Assembly (NCBI RefSeq): GCF_015553355.1
Contig: NZ_JADNGN010000009.1
Span: forward strand, 1-61,907
Direction: 5' to 3'
From: Collinsella aerofaciens
GTDB taxonomy: Bacteria; Actinomycetota; Coriobacteriia; Coriobacteriales; Coriobacteriaceae
DNA: 61,907 bases
How positions within the stretch are numbered: position 1 is the stretch's first letter; each line of letters begins with the position of its first letter. Both the position numbers and the translations under genes were made by a program. Shown here piece after piece: positions 55,008 through 61,907 of this stretch. The notes under the pieces were generated by a model. It was not told the DNA's origin, did no database searches, and was given only the letters and a program-made list of their open reading frames with translations.

Positions 55008-57635
55008 CTACTCGGCATCGGGGACCTCGTAGGTGGCCGCCGGCGTGTTATCGCACACGACGGTAAAGCCGCCGTCCTTATCGACATCGACCGTCACCTG
55101 ATCGCCCTCGCGCACCGTGCCGTCGATGATGGCGGCGGCGATGGCATCCACGACCTCGCGCTGGACCAGACGCTTGAGCGGACGGGCGCCAAAGACCGGG
55201 TCCAGGCCGCCCACGGCGAGCATCTGCTTGGCCGCCGGGGTGATGGCAAGCGTCATGCGCTCCTTGGCCAGACGCGCGCGGACGTCGGCAAGCTGGATGT
55301 CGACGATCTTCTCGATCTGCGCCATGCCGAGCGGATGGAACACCACGATGTCGTCGATACGGTTGAGGAACTCGGGGCGGAAGGTCTGAGCCATGGCGGC
55401 GTCGACCTGATGGCGCATCTCCTCCTCGTCCTTGCCCGAAAGCTCGGCGATAGCCTTGGAGCCCACGTTAGACGTCATGATGATAATCGTGTTCTTGAAG
55501 GACACCTGGCGACCCTGGCCATCGGTCAGACGGCCGTCGTCGAGCACCTGCAACAGCACGTTAAAGACATCCGGATGGGCCTTCTCCATCTCGTCGAGCA
55601 AGATCACGGAGTAGGGACGACGGCGCACGGCCTCGGTGAGCTGGCCGCCCTCGTCGTAACCCACGTATCCCGGGGGCGCACCGATCAGACGCTGGACGCT
55701 GAACTTCTCCATGTACTCGGACATGTCGATACGCACGAGTGCGCGCTCGTCGTCGAACAGGCACTCGGCAAGCGCCTTGGCGAGCTCGGTCTTACCCACG
55801 CCGGTGGGGCCCAGGAAGAAGAAGCTGCCGATGGGCTTGTCCGGATCGGAGAGACCCGCACGGCTGCGGCGCACGGCCGCGGCAACGGCGGAGACGGCCT
55901 CGTCCTGACCGATGACGCGCTTATGCAGCTCGCCCTCCAGGCCCTTCAACTTGTCGAGCTCGCCCTGCATCATCTTGGACACAGGCACGCCGGTCCAGGC
56001 GCTCACGACCTCGGCGATCTCATCGGAGGTCACCTGTTCGTTGAGGCCCTCGCCGTCCTGCTGCTTTTGTGCCTCGAGCGCGGCCTCGGAATCCTGAATC
56101 TGCTGCTGCAGGCCCGGAATCACGGAGAAGCGCAGCTCGGACGCACGGCCCAGGTCGCCGTTGCGCGTCGCGCGCTCCTCTTCGCTCTTGGCCTCGTCGA
56201 GCCGGCCCTTGAGCTCCTGCACGTGGTCGATGGCGTTCTTTTGGTTGAGCCAGCCGGCCTTTTGCACGTTGAGCTTTTCCTGGACCTCGGCGATCTCCTG
56301 ACGTAGGGCCTCCAGACGCTCCTTGGAGGCGTCATCGGTCTCCTTCATGAGTGCCTGCTCCTCGATCTGCAGCTGGGTGAGCTGACGCGTGGTGGCGTCG
56401 ATCTCGACCGGCATGCTGTCGAGCTCCATGCGCAGGCGGCTTGCGGCCTCATCGACCAGGTCGATGGCCTTGTCGGGCAGGAAACGGTCGGCGATGTAGC
56501 GATCGGAGAGGTCGGCAGCCGCCACGAGCGCGCTATCGGTGATATGCACGCCGTGGAAGATCTCGTACTTCTCCTTGAGGCCACGCAGGATCGAGATGGT
56601 GTCCTCGACGGTAGGCTCGCTCACCATAACGGTCTGGAAACGACGCGCGAGCGCCGCGTCCTTCTCGATGTACTTGCGGTACTCGTCAAGCGTGGTCGCG
56701 CCGATCGCGTGCAGGTCGCCACGGGCGAGCGCCGGCTTGAGGATGTTGCCGGCGTCCATGGAGCCCTCGGTGGCACCCGCGCCCACGATGGTGTGGAGCT
56801 CATCGATGAACAGGATGACCTTGCCTTCGGACTTTTGGACTTCCTTGAGCACGGCCTTCAAGCGGTCCTCGAACTCGCCGCGGTACTTGGCGCCGGCGAC
56901 CAGCGCGCTCATGTCGAGCTCGATGAGGTCGCGATCGCGCAGCGTGCTCGGCACGTCGCCGGCTACGATACGCTGGGCGATGCCCTCGACGATGGCCGTC
57001 TTGCCGACGCCCGGCTCACCGATGAGCACGGGGTTGTTCTTGGTGCGACGGGACAGGACCTGGATGGTACGACGGATCTCGTCGGTACGGCCGATGACCG
57101 GGTCGAGCTTGCCGGCGCGGGCGAGGTCGCAGATGTTGCGTCCGTACTGCTCCAGCGCCTCAAACTGCGTCTTGTCCTCGGCAGACGTCACGCGATCATC
57201 GCCACGTAGCTCCTCGTAGACTTGCTCGATGCGCTCCTTGGTCACGCCGGCGTCGCACAGAACGCGGCCGGCCTCGCCCTTGTCCTCGGCAAGCGCCATC
57301 AGCAGATGCTCGGTCACCACAAAGCTGTCGCCCATCTTGGTGGCCTTCTTCTCGGCCTTTTCGATGACGCGGACGAGCTCGTTGGACAGGCCTATCTGCT
57401 GGCCCTCGCCCGAAACCTTGGGCGCGTGGTCGATGGCATCCTGCGTGGAGCGTGCGAGCTGAGCCGGGTCGGCACCGATGCGCTCGATAATCACGGAGAT
57501 ATTGCGCTCGCCGGCACCAAGCAGGGCGGACAGCAGGTGAATCGGCTCCACCGCGCCGGCCTGCGCGTCAGCAGCCGTGCTCATGGCGGTCTGCAGCGCC
57601 TCGCGCGACGTCATTGCTAGCTTATCGATTCTCAT
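55008..57635 (-). CDS. clpB: Protein disaggregase ClpB
   Basis: Hsp100 hexameric ATPase that rescues aggregated proteins with DnaK. 875 aa. N-terminal repeat domain (about 1-145), first AAA+ with [13 protein letters not shown] and [13 protein letters not shown], coiled-coil middle domain (about 400-520), second AAA+ with [16 protein letters not shown] and [23 protein letters not shown] precedes the ATG. I do not see a standard CIRCE or HAIR heat-shock operator; an ATCTTATA/TATAAGAT inverted repeat at about 57711-57748 is the only candidate. Confidence 0.97.
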   Translation of the reverse strand: MRIDKLAMTSREALQTAMSTAADAQAGAVEPIHLLSALLGAGERNISVIIERIGADPAQLARSTQDAIDHAPKVSGEGQQIGLSNELVRVIEKAEKKATKMGDSFVVTEHLLMALAEDKGEAGRVLCDAGVTKERIEQVYEELRGDDRVTSAEDKTQFEALEQYGRNICDLARAGKLDPVIGRTDEIRRTIQVLSRRTKNNPVLIGEPGVGKTAIVEGIAQRIVAGDVPSTLRDRDLIELDMSALVAGAKYRGEFEDRLKAVLKEVQKSEGKVILFIDELHTIVGAGATEGSMDAGNILKPALARGDLHAIGATTLDEYRKYIEKDAALARRFQTVMVSEPTVEDTISILRGLKEKYEIFHGVHITDSALVAAADLSDRYIADRFLPDKAIDLVDEAASRLRMELDSMPVEIDATTRQLTQLQIEEQALMKETDDASKERLEALRQEIAEVQEKLNVQKAGWLNQKNAIDHVQELKGRLDEAKSEEERATRNGDLGRASELRFSVIPGLQQQIQDSEAALEAQKQQDGEGLNEQVTSDEIAEVVSAWTGVPVSKMMQGELDKLKGLEGELHKRVIGQDEAVSAVAAAVRRSRAGLSDPDKPIGSFFFLGPTGVGKTELAKALAECLFDDERALVRIDMSEYMEKFSVQRLIGAPPGYVGYDEGGQLTEAVRRRPYSVILLDEMEKAHPDVFNVLLQVLDDGRLTDGQGRQVSFKNTIIIMTSNVGSKAIAELSGKDEEEMRHQVDAAMAQTFRPEFLNRIDDIVVFHPLGMAQIEKIVDIQLADVRARLAKERMTLAITPAAKQMLAVGGLDPVFGARPLKRLVQREVVDAIAAAIIDGTVREGDQVTVDVDKDGGFTVVCDNTPAATYEVPDAE

Positions 57636-57813
57636 GGAATCACCTCTCTTGGGGTGGCCGCCCTACGGGGCGGCTTCACGTTGTTCGAGAAGTATTGTTG
57701 CCAGCTTTGCGCGATCTTATACATAAATCTAAGTCTCTATATATAAGATTTTCTGAGTGATTGATGGATAGGGTACTGAGATGTCAGCCCGCCGCTGCCC
57801 AGGCGTACTACCG

Positions 57814-57949
57814 TCTCGATCTGTAACATCTAGCAGCCATTTTTGATCCTAGATGTTACAGATCGAGAGAAAATGACCAGCGGCAACCGTTTGTCTCAAT
57901 CTGTAACATCTACTCGGCAAATTAGGGTCTAACTGTTACAGATCGAGAC
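57814..57949. repeat. Tandem pair of related palindromes (BIME-like)
   Basis: First unit: perfect 20-bp arms 57814-57833 (TCTCGATCTGTAACATCTAG) and 57849-57868. Second unit: arms 57893-57912 and 57930-57949, same core with three mismatches. Both arms share ATCTGTAACATCTA. A pair of near-identical inverted repeats is the layout of a REP/BIME element. Confidence 0.75.
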
Positions 57950-57966
57950 AAACCGAGAAGCACCGC

Positions 57967-57998
57967 AAAGGGGACAGGCACCTTTGTGGTGGTTTTCG
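57967..57998 (+). repeat. AAAGGGG-type repeat, copy 1
   Basis: AAAGGGGACAGGCACCTTTG followed by TGGTGGTTTTCG. A near copy lies at 58836-58866 in the same orientation, so the small membrane-protein gene is flanked by direct repeats. Confidence 0.6.
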
Positions 57999-58103
57999 AC
58001 GCTAACGGTCGACCATCTCGCGCCATGAGATTAAACTTGAATTGTTCTCTGAACATATCCATTTCTGCCTATCCTCAACAGATCTTTGTCTCGAGGAGCG
58101 CAT

Positions 58104-58772
58104 ATGAAGCCGCCTCATTCCACCGGTCGCAACGTCATCGCCATTCTAGCCATACCCATCGTGATGCTCTTCCTTATCGCCATCACGCCCTTTTCCCTTG
58201 GTATCGCCTCGCCCTTCGATTTATGCGGAATGGTCGACGCCGGCTCGCGTGCCACCTCGCTCTCCTTTATCTGTCGCGGCGTGTTCTACGAAGATGGAAT
58301 TCCCACCGGAATTTGGCGGTCAAAGTTACCGCTGCTCGGAACGATTGATGGATGCTTCCCCCATTTCAGCCTTGAACCTCAGACGATGAATTATTTGATC
58401 GACGACCAGCCCCTCGACTCCATCACCCTCGCCTACGACTACGCACCAAACACCGATGAGCGCCACATGAACCAAGTCCTCGACAAGATGCTTGGACAGT
58501 GCGGACTCACCGAGGAGGCCGGTCGAACTATCTATAGCAACCAGAAATTAAAGCGAACAGAACTCCGCCGTGTCGGAAAAATCAAAGGGCGAAACGGGGC
58601 CGCCTACTGGGATGCCTGGGCAACACGCGACAAGGGCGAATTCGGACACAGCACCTATATGGTCACCGTCTACACCAGAGACGGAATCAAGGACAATGTT
58701 GACGATTTCGCGTCATCCAAACTCGGCATCCCCAAAACAACCAAGCCCGCCAGCCCAGATGAAATCCTGTAG
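58104..58772 (+). CDS. Hypothetical membrane-anchored or exported protein
   Basis: 222 aa. A single hydrophobic N-terminal stretch at about 9-35 (VIAILAIPIVMLFLIAITP) followed by a 180-residue domain with a few cysteines (FDLCGMV, SFICRGV, GQCGLTEE). No recognised family. ATG at 58104 has GAGGAG 7 nt upstream. It lies between two direct AAAGGGG-type repeats and palindromes. Base use is less GC-rich than in clpB, so recent acquisition is possible. Layout (short N-terminal helix plus outside domain) is like the gene at 17902, without obvious sequence similarity. Confidence 0.7.
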   Translation: MKPPHSTGRNVIAILAIPIVMLFLIAITPFSLGIASPFDLCGMVDAGSRATSLSFICRGVFYEDGIPTGIWRSKLPLLGTIDGCFPHFSLEPQTMNYLIDDQPLDSITLAYDYAPNTDERHMNQVLDKMLGQCGLTEEAGRTIYSNQKLKRTELRRVGKIKGRNGAAYWDAWATRDKGEFGHSTYMVTVYTRDGIKDNVDDFASSKLGIPKTTKPASPDEIL

Positions 58773-58835
58773 AGACGCTCATTAGAATGTCGTTCAGCGA
58801 GCACGGCAGCATCGAGCTCGCCCACCACCACCACG

Positions 58836-58866
58836 AAAGGGGCAGGCCCCTTTGTGGCGGTTTTCG
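58836..58866 (+). repeat. AAAGGGG-type repeat, copy 2
   Basis: AAAGGGGCAGGCCCCTTTG followed by TGGCGGTTTTCG; matches 57967-57998. Confidence 0.6.
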
Positions 58867-58876
58867 AAAAAAGAAA

Positions 58877-58897
58877 CCGCCCCGATAACAGGGGCGG
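58877..58897 (-). terminator. Terminator downstream of the hydratase gene
   Basis: CCGCCCC pairs with GGGGCGG around GATAACA; on the minus strand TTTCTTTTTTCG follows. About 140 bp past the hydratase stop, the real stop signal behind the long hairpin. Confidence 0.8.
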
Positions 58898-58941
58898 CAT
58901 CAAGCAAGTCTATTTATTAGCGTCCCTCAAGACCCAACGAG

Positions 58942-59037
58942 AACGTCGCGGTAGCCCCGGACACACCTTTCCCTCGGGCGACCCTCGCGAAGCGCGTGAG
59001 CACGAGGGAAAGGTGTGTCCGGGGCGTACAGCAACGT
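58942..59037 (-). repeat. Long inverted repeat after the hydratase
   Basis: A perfect 23-bp core (58954-58976 and 59003-59025, GCCCCGGACACACC... and its complement) is extended by weaker pairing to 58942 and 59037, with a 26-nt loop. It begins at the hydratase stop codon. Comparable in plan to the nifJ hairpin at 8572-8696. Confidence 0.8.
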
Positions 59038-61337
59038 TACTCGGCAGCGGCCTTGAACTTGTTGTAGTTGATCAGGCAGCCGGCCTTGACGATGGCACGC
59101 TCCTCTGCCGTCATATCGGCAATGTAGAGCTCAATCTGCTCAACCGCACCGTCGGCACGCACCACGTAGGCAGCGATGTTCTTCAGGTCGCCATCGAGCG
59201 CGGCACGGATACCCGGCACAAAGACGTAGTCGCCCACCTCAAAGTTGGGCTCGGCCTCCATCTGGAAGGGCACCATGCCCCAGTTCATCACGTTGGAGCG
59301 ATAGCGCTTGGTGGCGTACTCGTGGACGATGTTTGCCAGGCCGCCGATGACGCGCTGGCAGCTCGCAGCCTGCTCGCGAGCAGAACCGTCACCGGACTTC
59401 TTGGCATAGAGCATGGAGCCGTACTCGGTCGCCTTGGCATCGGCCGCGACGCCCGCGCCGGCCAGCGCCTCAAACACGCCCGCAAGCTCGGCATCGAGTG
59501 CCGCCAGGTCGCCCGCGGCCTCGCCGGCCACGCGACGCTTCTCCACGGCGTCGACTTCCTTGGAGCGACCCACGTAGGCAGGGTCGCGGCGGCTGAGCGT
59601 AAACTCGGCCAGGCCCAGCGGGTTGGAGCGGAAGGAGCTCGTCTCGCCCGAAGGAATAAGCTCGTCGGTCGTGGTGACCGGGTCCATGATCTTGGAGCAC
59701 ACCTTAAGCAGGATGTCGTCGCCGAGGGGCTCCATCGCGGGCCACGGCTTGATGTTGGGACCCTCGACCAGCTCGTCGGCAGGCTCCGCCTTGCCAAAGC
59801 CCCAGTACACGCGCTTCTTGTACGGTGCATCGTCAAAGGTGTACTCGCAGGCCTCGTCCCAAGTTTCCTCGGGCAGGTCGGTCGCTGGCGTCAGGATGCC
59901 GCCGTTGGCAGCCGTCGCCGCAATGGAGCGGGCGTCCATCAGGGCCACGGCGCTCAGCTGGCCATTACCCGGCTTGGAACCCTCGCGGTTGGGGAAGTTG
60001 CGCGTGGTGTGGCGGATGGACAGGCCGTTGTTGGCAGGCGTGTCGCCGGCACCGAAACACGGGCCGCAGAACGCCGTGCGCACGATCGCGCCAGCCTCCA
60101 TGAGATCGTAGATATAGCCGCGGCGTGTAAGCTCGAGTGCCACGGGCTGGCTCGTGGGATAGACCGACAGCGAGAACTCGCCGCAGCCGGTGTTGGCGCC
60201 CTTGAGCACGCGGGCGGCCTGGACCACGGAGTCGTAGTTGCCGCCCGAGCAGCCGGCGATAACGCCCTGCTGCACGTGCAGCTTTCCGTCGACGATCTTA
60301 TCGAGCAGGCTAAAGTGCGTCTTGCCTTCGCCGATCTTGGCAGCCTCGAGCTCCACCTCATGCAGGATGTCCCCGAGGTTCTCGTTGAGCTCGTCGATCT
60401 CAAAGCCGTTGGAAGGATGGAACGGCAGCGCGATCATGGGCTTGATGCTCGACAGATCGACCTCGACGCAGCCGTCGTAGTAGGCAACATCGGCGGGCTT
60501 GAGCTCGCGGTAGTCGTCGCCGCGGCCGTGCATGGTCAAAAACGCGTGCGTGTCCTCGTCGGTGGCCCAGATGCTCGACAGGCAGGTGGTCTCGGTGGTC
60601 ATGACATCGATGCCGTTGCGGTAGTCGGTCGTCATGCTCGCGATGCCGGGGCCCACAAACTCCATGACCTTGTTCTTAACGTAGCCCTTGGCAAAGACGG
60701 CTCGGATGATGGCGAGCGCCACATCGTGCGGGCCGACGCCGGGACGCGGGGCGCCCGTGAGGTAGATGGCGACGACGCCGGGATAGGCGACGTCGTAGGT
60801 GTCACGCAGCAGCTGCTTTGCCAGCTCGCCGCCGCCCTCGCCCACGGCCATGGTGCCCAGGGCGCCGTAGCGGGTGTGCGAGTCGGAGCCCAAAATCATC
60901 TTGCCGCAGCCGGCGAAGTTCTCGCGCATAAAGGAATGGATGACCGCGATATGGGGCGGAACGAAGATGCCGCCGTACTTTTTGGCAGCCGAGAGACCGA
61001 AGACGTGGTCGTCCTCGTTGATAGTGCCGCCCACGGCGCACAGCGAGTTGTGACAGTTGGTGAGCACGTAGGGCAGTGGGAACTGCTCCATGCCCGAGGC
61101 GCGCGCCGTCTGGATGATGCCGACAAAGGTGATGTCGTGGCTCGCCATGGCATCGAAACGAATCTTGAGCGCCTCGGGGTCGCCGGACGTGTTGTGTGCC
61201 TGAAGGATCGAATACGCGATGGTGCCACGCTTGGCGTCCTCGGGCGTCTGCGTAATACCGCGCTCGGCAGCCTCGGCCGCAGGCACAACCTCGCTGCCGC
61301 CGCGCAGGTAGATGCCGTCCTCGTACAGCTTGACCAT
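59037..61337 (-). CDS. Aconitase-superfamily hydratase (YbhJ-like)
   Basis: 766 aa, similar in length to E. coli YbhJ, a predicted hydratase. Shows the aconitase fold with iron-sulfur cysteines in [22 protein letters not shown] and CGPCFGAGD, and active-site pieces such as [25 protein letters not shown] at 61337 has GGGAG 6 nt upstream; further upstream starts lack a site. Dehydratase or isomerase of a tricarboxylic or similar acid; the true substrate is not readable. No citrate-cycle partners are near. Confidence 0.82.
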   Translation of the reverse strand: MVKLYEDGIYLRGGSEVVPAAEAAERGITQTPEDAKRGTIAYSILQAHNTSGDPEALKIRFDAMASHDITFVGIIQTARASGMEQFPLPYVLTNCHNSLCAVGGTINEDDHVFGLSAAKKYGGIFVPPHIAVIHSFMRENFAGCGKMILGSDSHTRYGALGTMAVGEGGGELAKQLLRDTYDVAYPGVVAIYLTGAPRPGVGPHDVALAIIRAVFAKGYVKNKVMEFVGPGIASMTTDYRNGIDVMTTETTCLSSIWATDEDTHAFLTMHGRGDDYRELKPADVAYYDGCVEVDLSSIKPMIALPFHPSNGFEIDELNENLGDILHEVELEAAKIGEGKTHFSLLDKIVDGKLHVQQGVIAGCSGGNYDSVVQAARVLKGANTGCGEFSLSVYPTSQPVALELTRRGYIYDLMEAGAIVRTAFCGPCFGAGDTPANNGLSIRHTTRNFPNREGSKPGNGQLSAVALMDARSIAATAANGGILTPATDLPEETWDEACEYTFDDAPYKKRVYWGFGKAEPADELVEGPNIKPWPAMEPLGDDILLKVCSKIMDPVTTTDELIPSGETSSFRSNPLGLAEFTLSRRDPAYVGRSKEVDAVEKRRVAGEAAGDLAALDAELAGVFEALAGAGVAADAKATEYGSMLYAKKSGDGSAREQAASCQRVIGGLANIVHEYATKRYRSNVMNWGMVPFQMEAEPNFEVGDYVFVPGIRAALDGDLKNIAAYVVRADGAVEQIELYIADMTAEERAIVKAGCLINYNKFKAAAE

Positions 61338-61645
61338 ACTGTCTCCCACTCTGCCCAAAAGATTTGGGCTCATAGCATACATTCGTTCAATATCGTGCCA
61401 TAGAACGGTTGCAAGTGGGTTACGAATCTGCACGTTCACTTTATCTCGGTAAAGCATGGGACGAGTCCGGTGTGGGCCGGCAGACTTGGCGCAAGGAGTG
61501 TCCCAAAGTGCCGGCACAGACGATATGAGCAGGACATAAAAACATTGAGAGCCCCTGCTGCATGAAAGACCGCGGATTAGGCCGACAATGGTGAGTGTCT
61601 AATTCAGCCGCGGCGGCCACGCCGCATTCATGGAAGGGGCTCCCA
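61338..61645. other. Hydratase promoter and IS110 5' region
   Basis: Contains a GTCCC...TGCCGG unit at 61493-61515, then 61523-61537 (ATATGAGCAGGACAT, the inverse of 48-62). From about 61516 to 61645 is probably the left end of the IS110 element, up to its transposase. IS110-group elements carry their bridge RNA in this position, so a non-coding RNA may start here (inference). Confidence 0.4.
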
Positions 61646-61907
61646 TGCTCGATACTACCACCTTCGTCGGCCTCGACGTCCACGCCCGCTCGATAAAGGC
61701 AGTCTCCCTCGACGTCATGACCGGGGAGGTGCGCTGCGCGACCTTCGGCTACGACGCCGGGGCAGTCGCGGAGTGGGTGCGGTCCGTGGACCCCAGGGCC
61801 AGGTGCGTGTACGAGTCCGGGGTCACGGGGTTCGACCTGCAGAAGAGGCTCTCCGGCCTGGGGGTCGACTGCGTGGTCGGCGCCGTCTCGAAGATGATCA
61901 AGCCCAG
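61646..61907 (+). CDS. IS110-family transposase, partial (runs off the end)
   Basis: First 87 codons. Starts LDTTTFVGLDVHARSIKAV, with the DEDD nuclease acids Asp11 and Glu57 (VYESGVTGFDLQKRL). AAGGGG lies 6 nt before the ATG at 61646; another ATG at 61631 is in frame but without site. Family members are about 400 aa and use a bridge RNA. It belongs to a different subgroup from the decayed copy at 5976-6616. Frame is open to the window edge. Confidence 0.88.

Larger units (their letters stand above)
57636..58103. other. Gene-free stretch upstream of clpB with two palindromes
   Basis: About 470 bp. Holds the clpB promoter (not clearly identifiable), a spaced ATCTTATA/TATAAGAT repeat at about 57711-57748, two related hairpins at 57814-57949 and an AAAGGGGACAGGCACC repeat at 57967-57998. 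No gene seen. Confidence 0.5.

Noticed and set aside
57814-57949. CRISPR array
   Set aside because: Only two related palindromes with unequal spacers and no cas genes; more like a REP/BIME pair.
58854-61403. 849-codon plus-strand open frame opposite the hydratase
   Set aside because: Shadow of the real gene; low-complexity composition and no domain.

Overview
The window is high-GC, gene-dense DNA whose gene content points to a Coriobacteriia actinobacterium, most likely Collinsella or a close relative (inference, no phylogeny run). The signs are an actinobacterial fhaA-fhaB-pstP-SEDS/PBP-pknB block, several PEP-PTS operons, pyruvate:ferredoxin oxidoreductase and carbamate kinase (fermentative metabolism), and many short dispersed palindromic repeats.

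Layout. 1-5735: minus-strand beta-glucoside utilisation operon (PRD regulator, PTS EIIA, EIIB, EIIC, GH1 phospho-beta-glucosidase). 5900-7020: decayed IS110-type transposase sitting inside a palindromic repeat. 7089-12246: carbamate kinase and the large pyruvate:ferredoxin oxidoreductase, ended by an elaborate hairpin. 12698-16386: operon for a secreted Ser/Gly-rich protein, a polytopic Ser/Thr kinase and an FHA protein. 16632-20877: recR, ybaB and dnaX, interrupted by a small divergent membrane-protein gene. 20993-31911: plus-strand signalling and cell-wall block: YcxB-like protein, Ser/Thr kinase, FhaA, FhaB, PP2C phosphatase, one SEDS glycosyltransferase-transpeptidase fusion, and the PASTA kinase PknB.

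32339-38204: sugar module with a LacI regulator, RpiB-type isomerase, ribulose-phosphate-epimerase-like protein, DeoR regulator, PTS EIIBC and TIM-barrel epimerase. Related 16-nt operator-like palindromes upstream of several of these genes suggest one regulon for an unusual sugar. 38585-41891: small island with an EcoRII-type restriction-modification system and a broken ATPase gene, bounded by 112-bp direct repeats that contain the 3' end of tRNA-Arg(CCU). 42181-45463: mannose-type PTS (manXYZ) plus a DUF956 protein. 45868-51191: hypA, a large iron-sulfur/FAD oxidoreductase, a divergent TetR gene with two palindromic operators, and a membrane protein. 51429-54873: membrane-anchored hypothetical protein, an AAA/DUF4143 ATPase preceded by a perfect 24-bp inverted repeat, and a small proline-rich protein. 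55008-61337: clpB, a small membrane protein, and an aconitase-superfamily hydratase. 61646 to the end: start of a second, intact-looking IS110-family transposase.

The notable themes are: (i) three Ser/Thr kinases and three FHA proteins within about 19 kb, tied to a fused SEDS-PBP cell-wall synthase; (ii) an R-M island at a tRNA gene; (iii) several families of REP-like palindromes, one of which holds an IS110 remnant in its loop. Names come from recognisable motifs and layout; no database search was possible.
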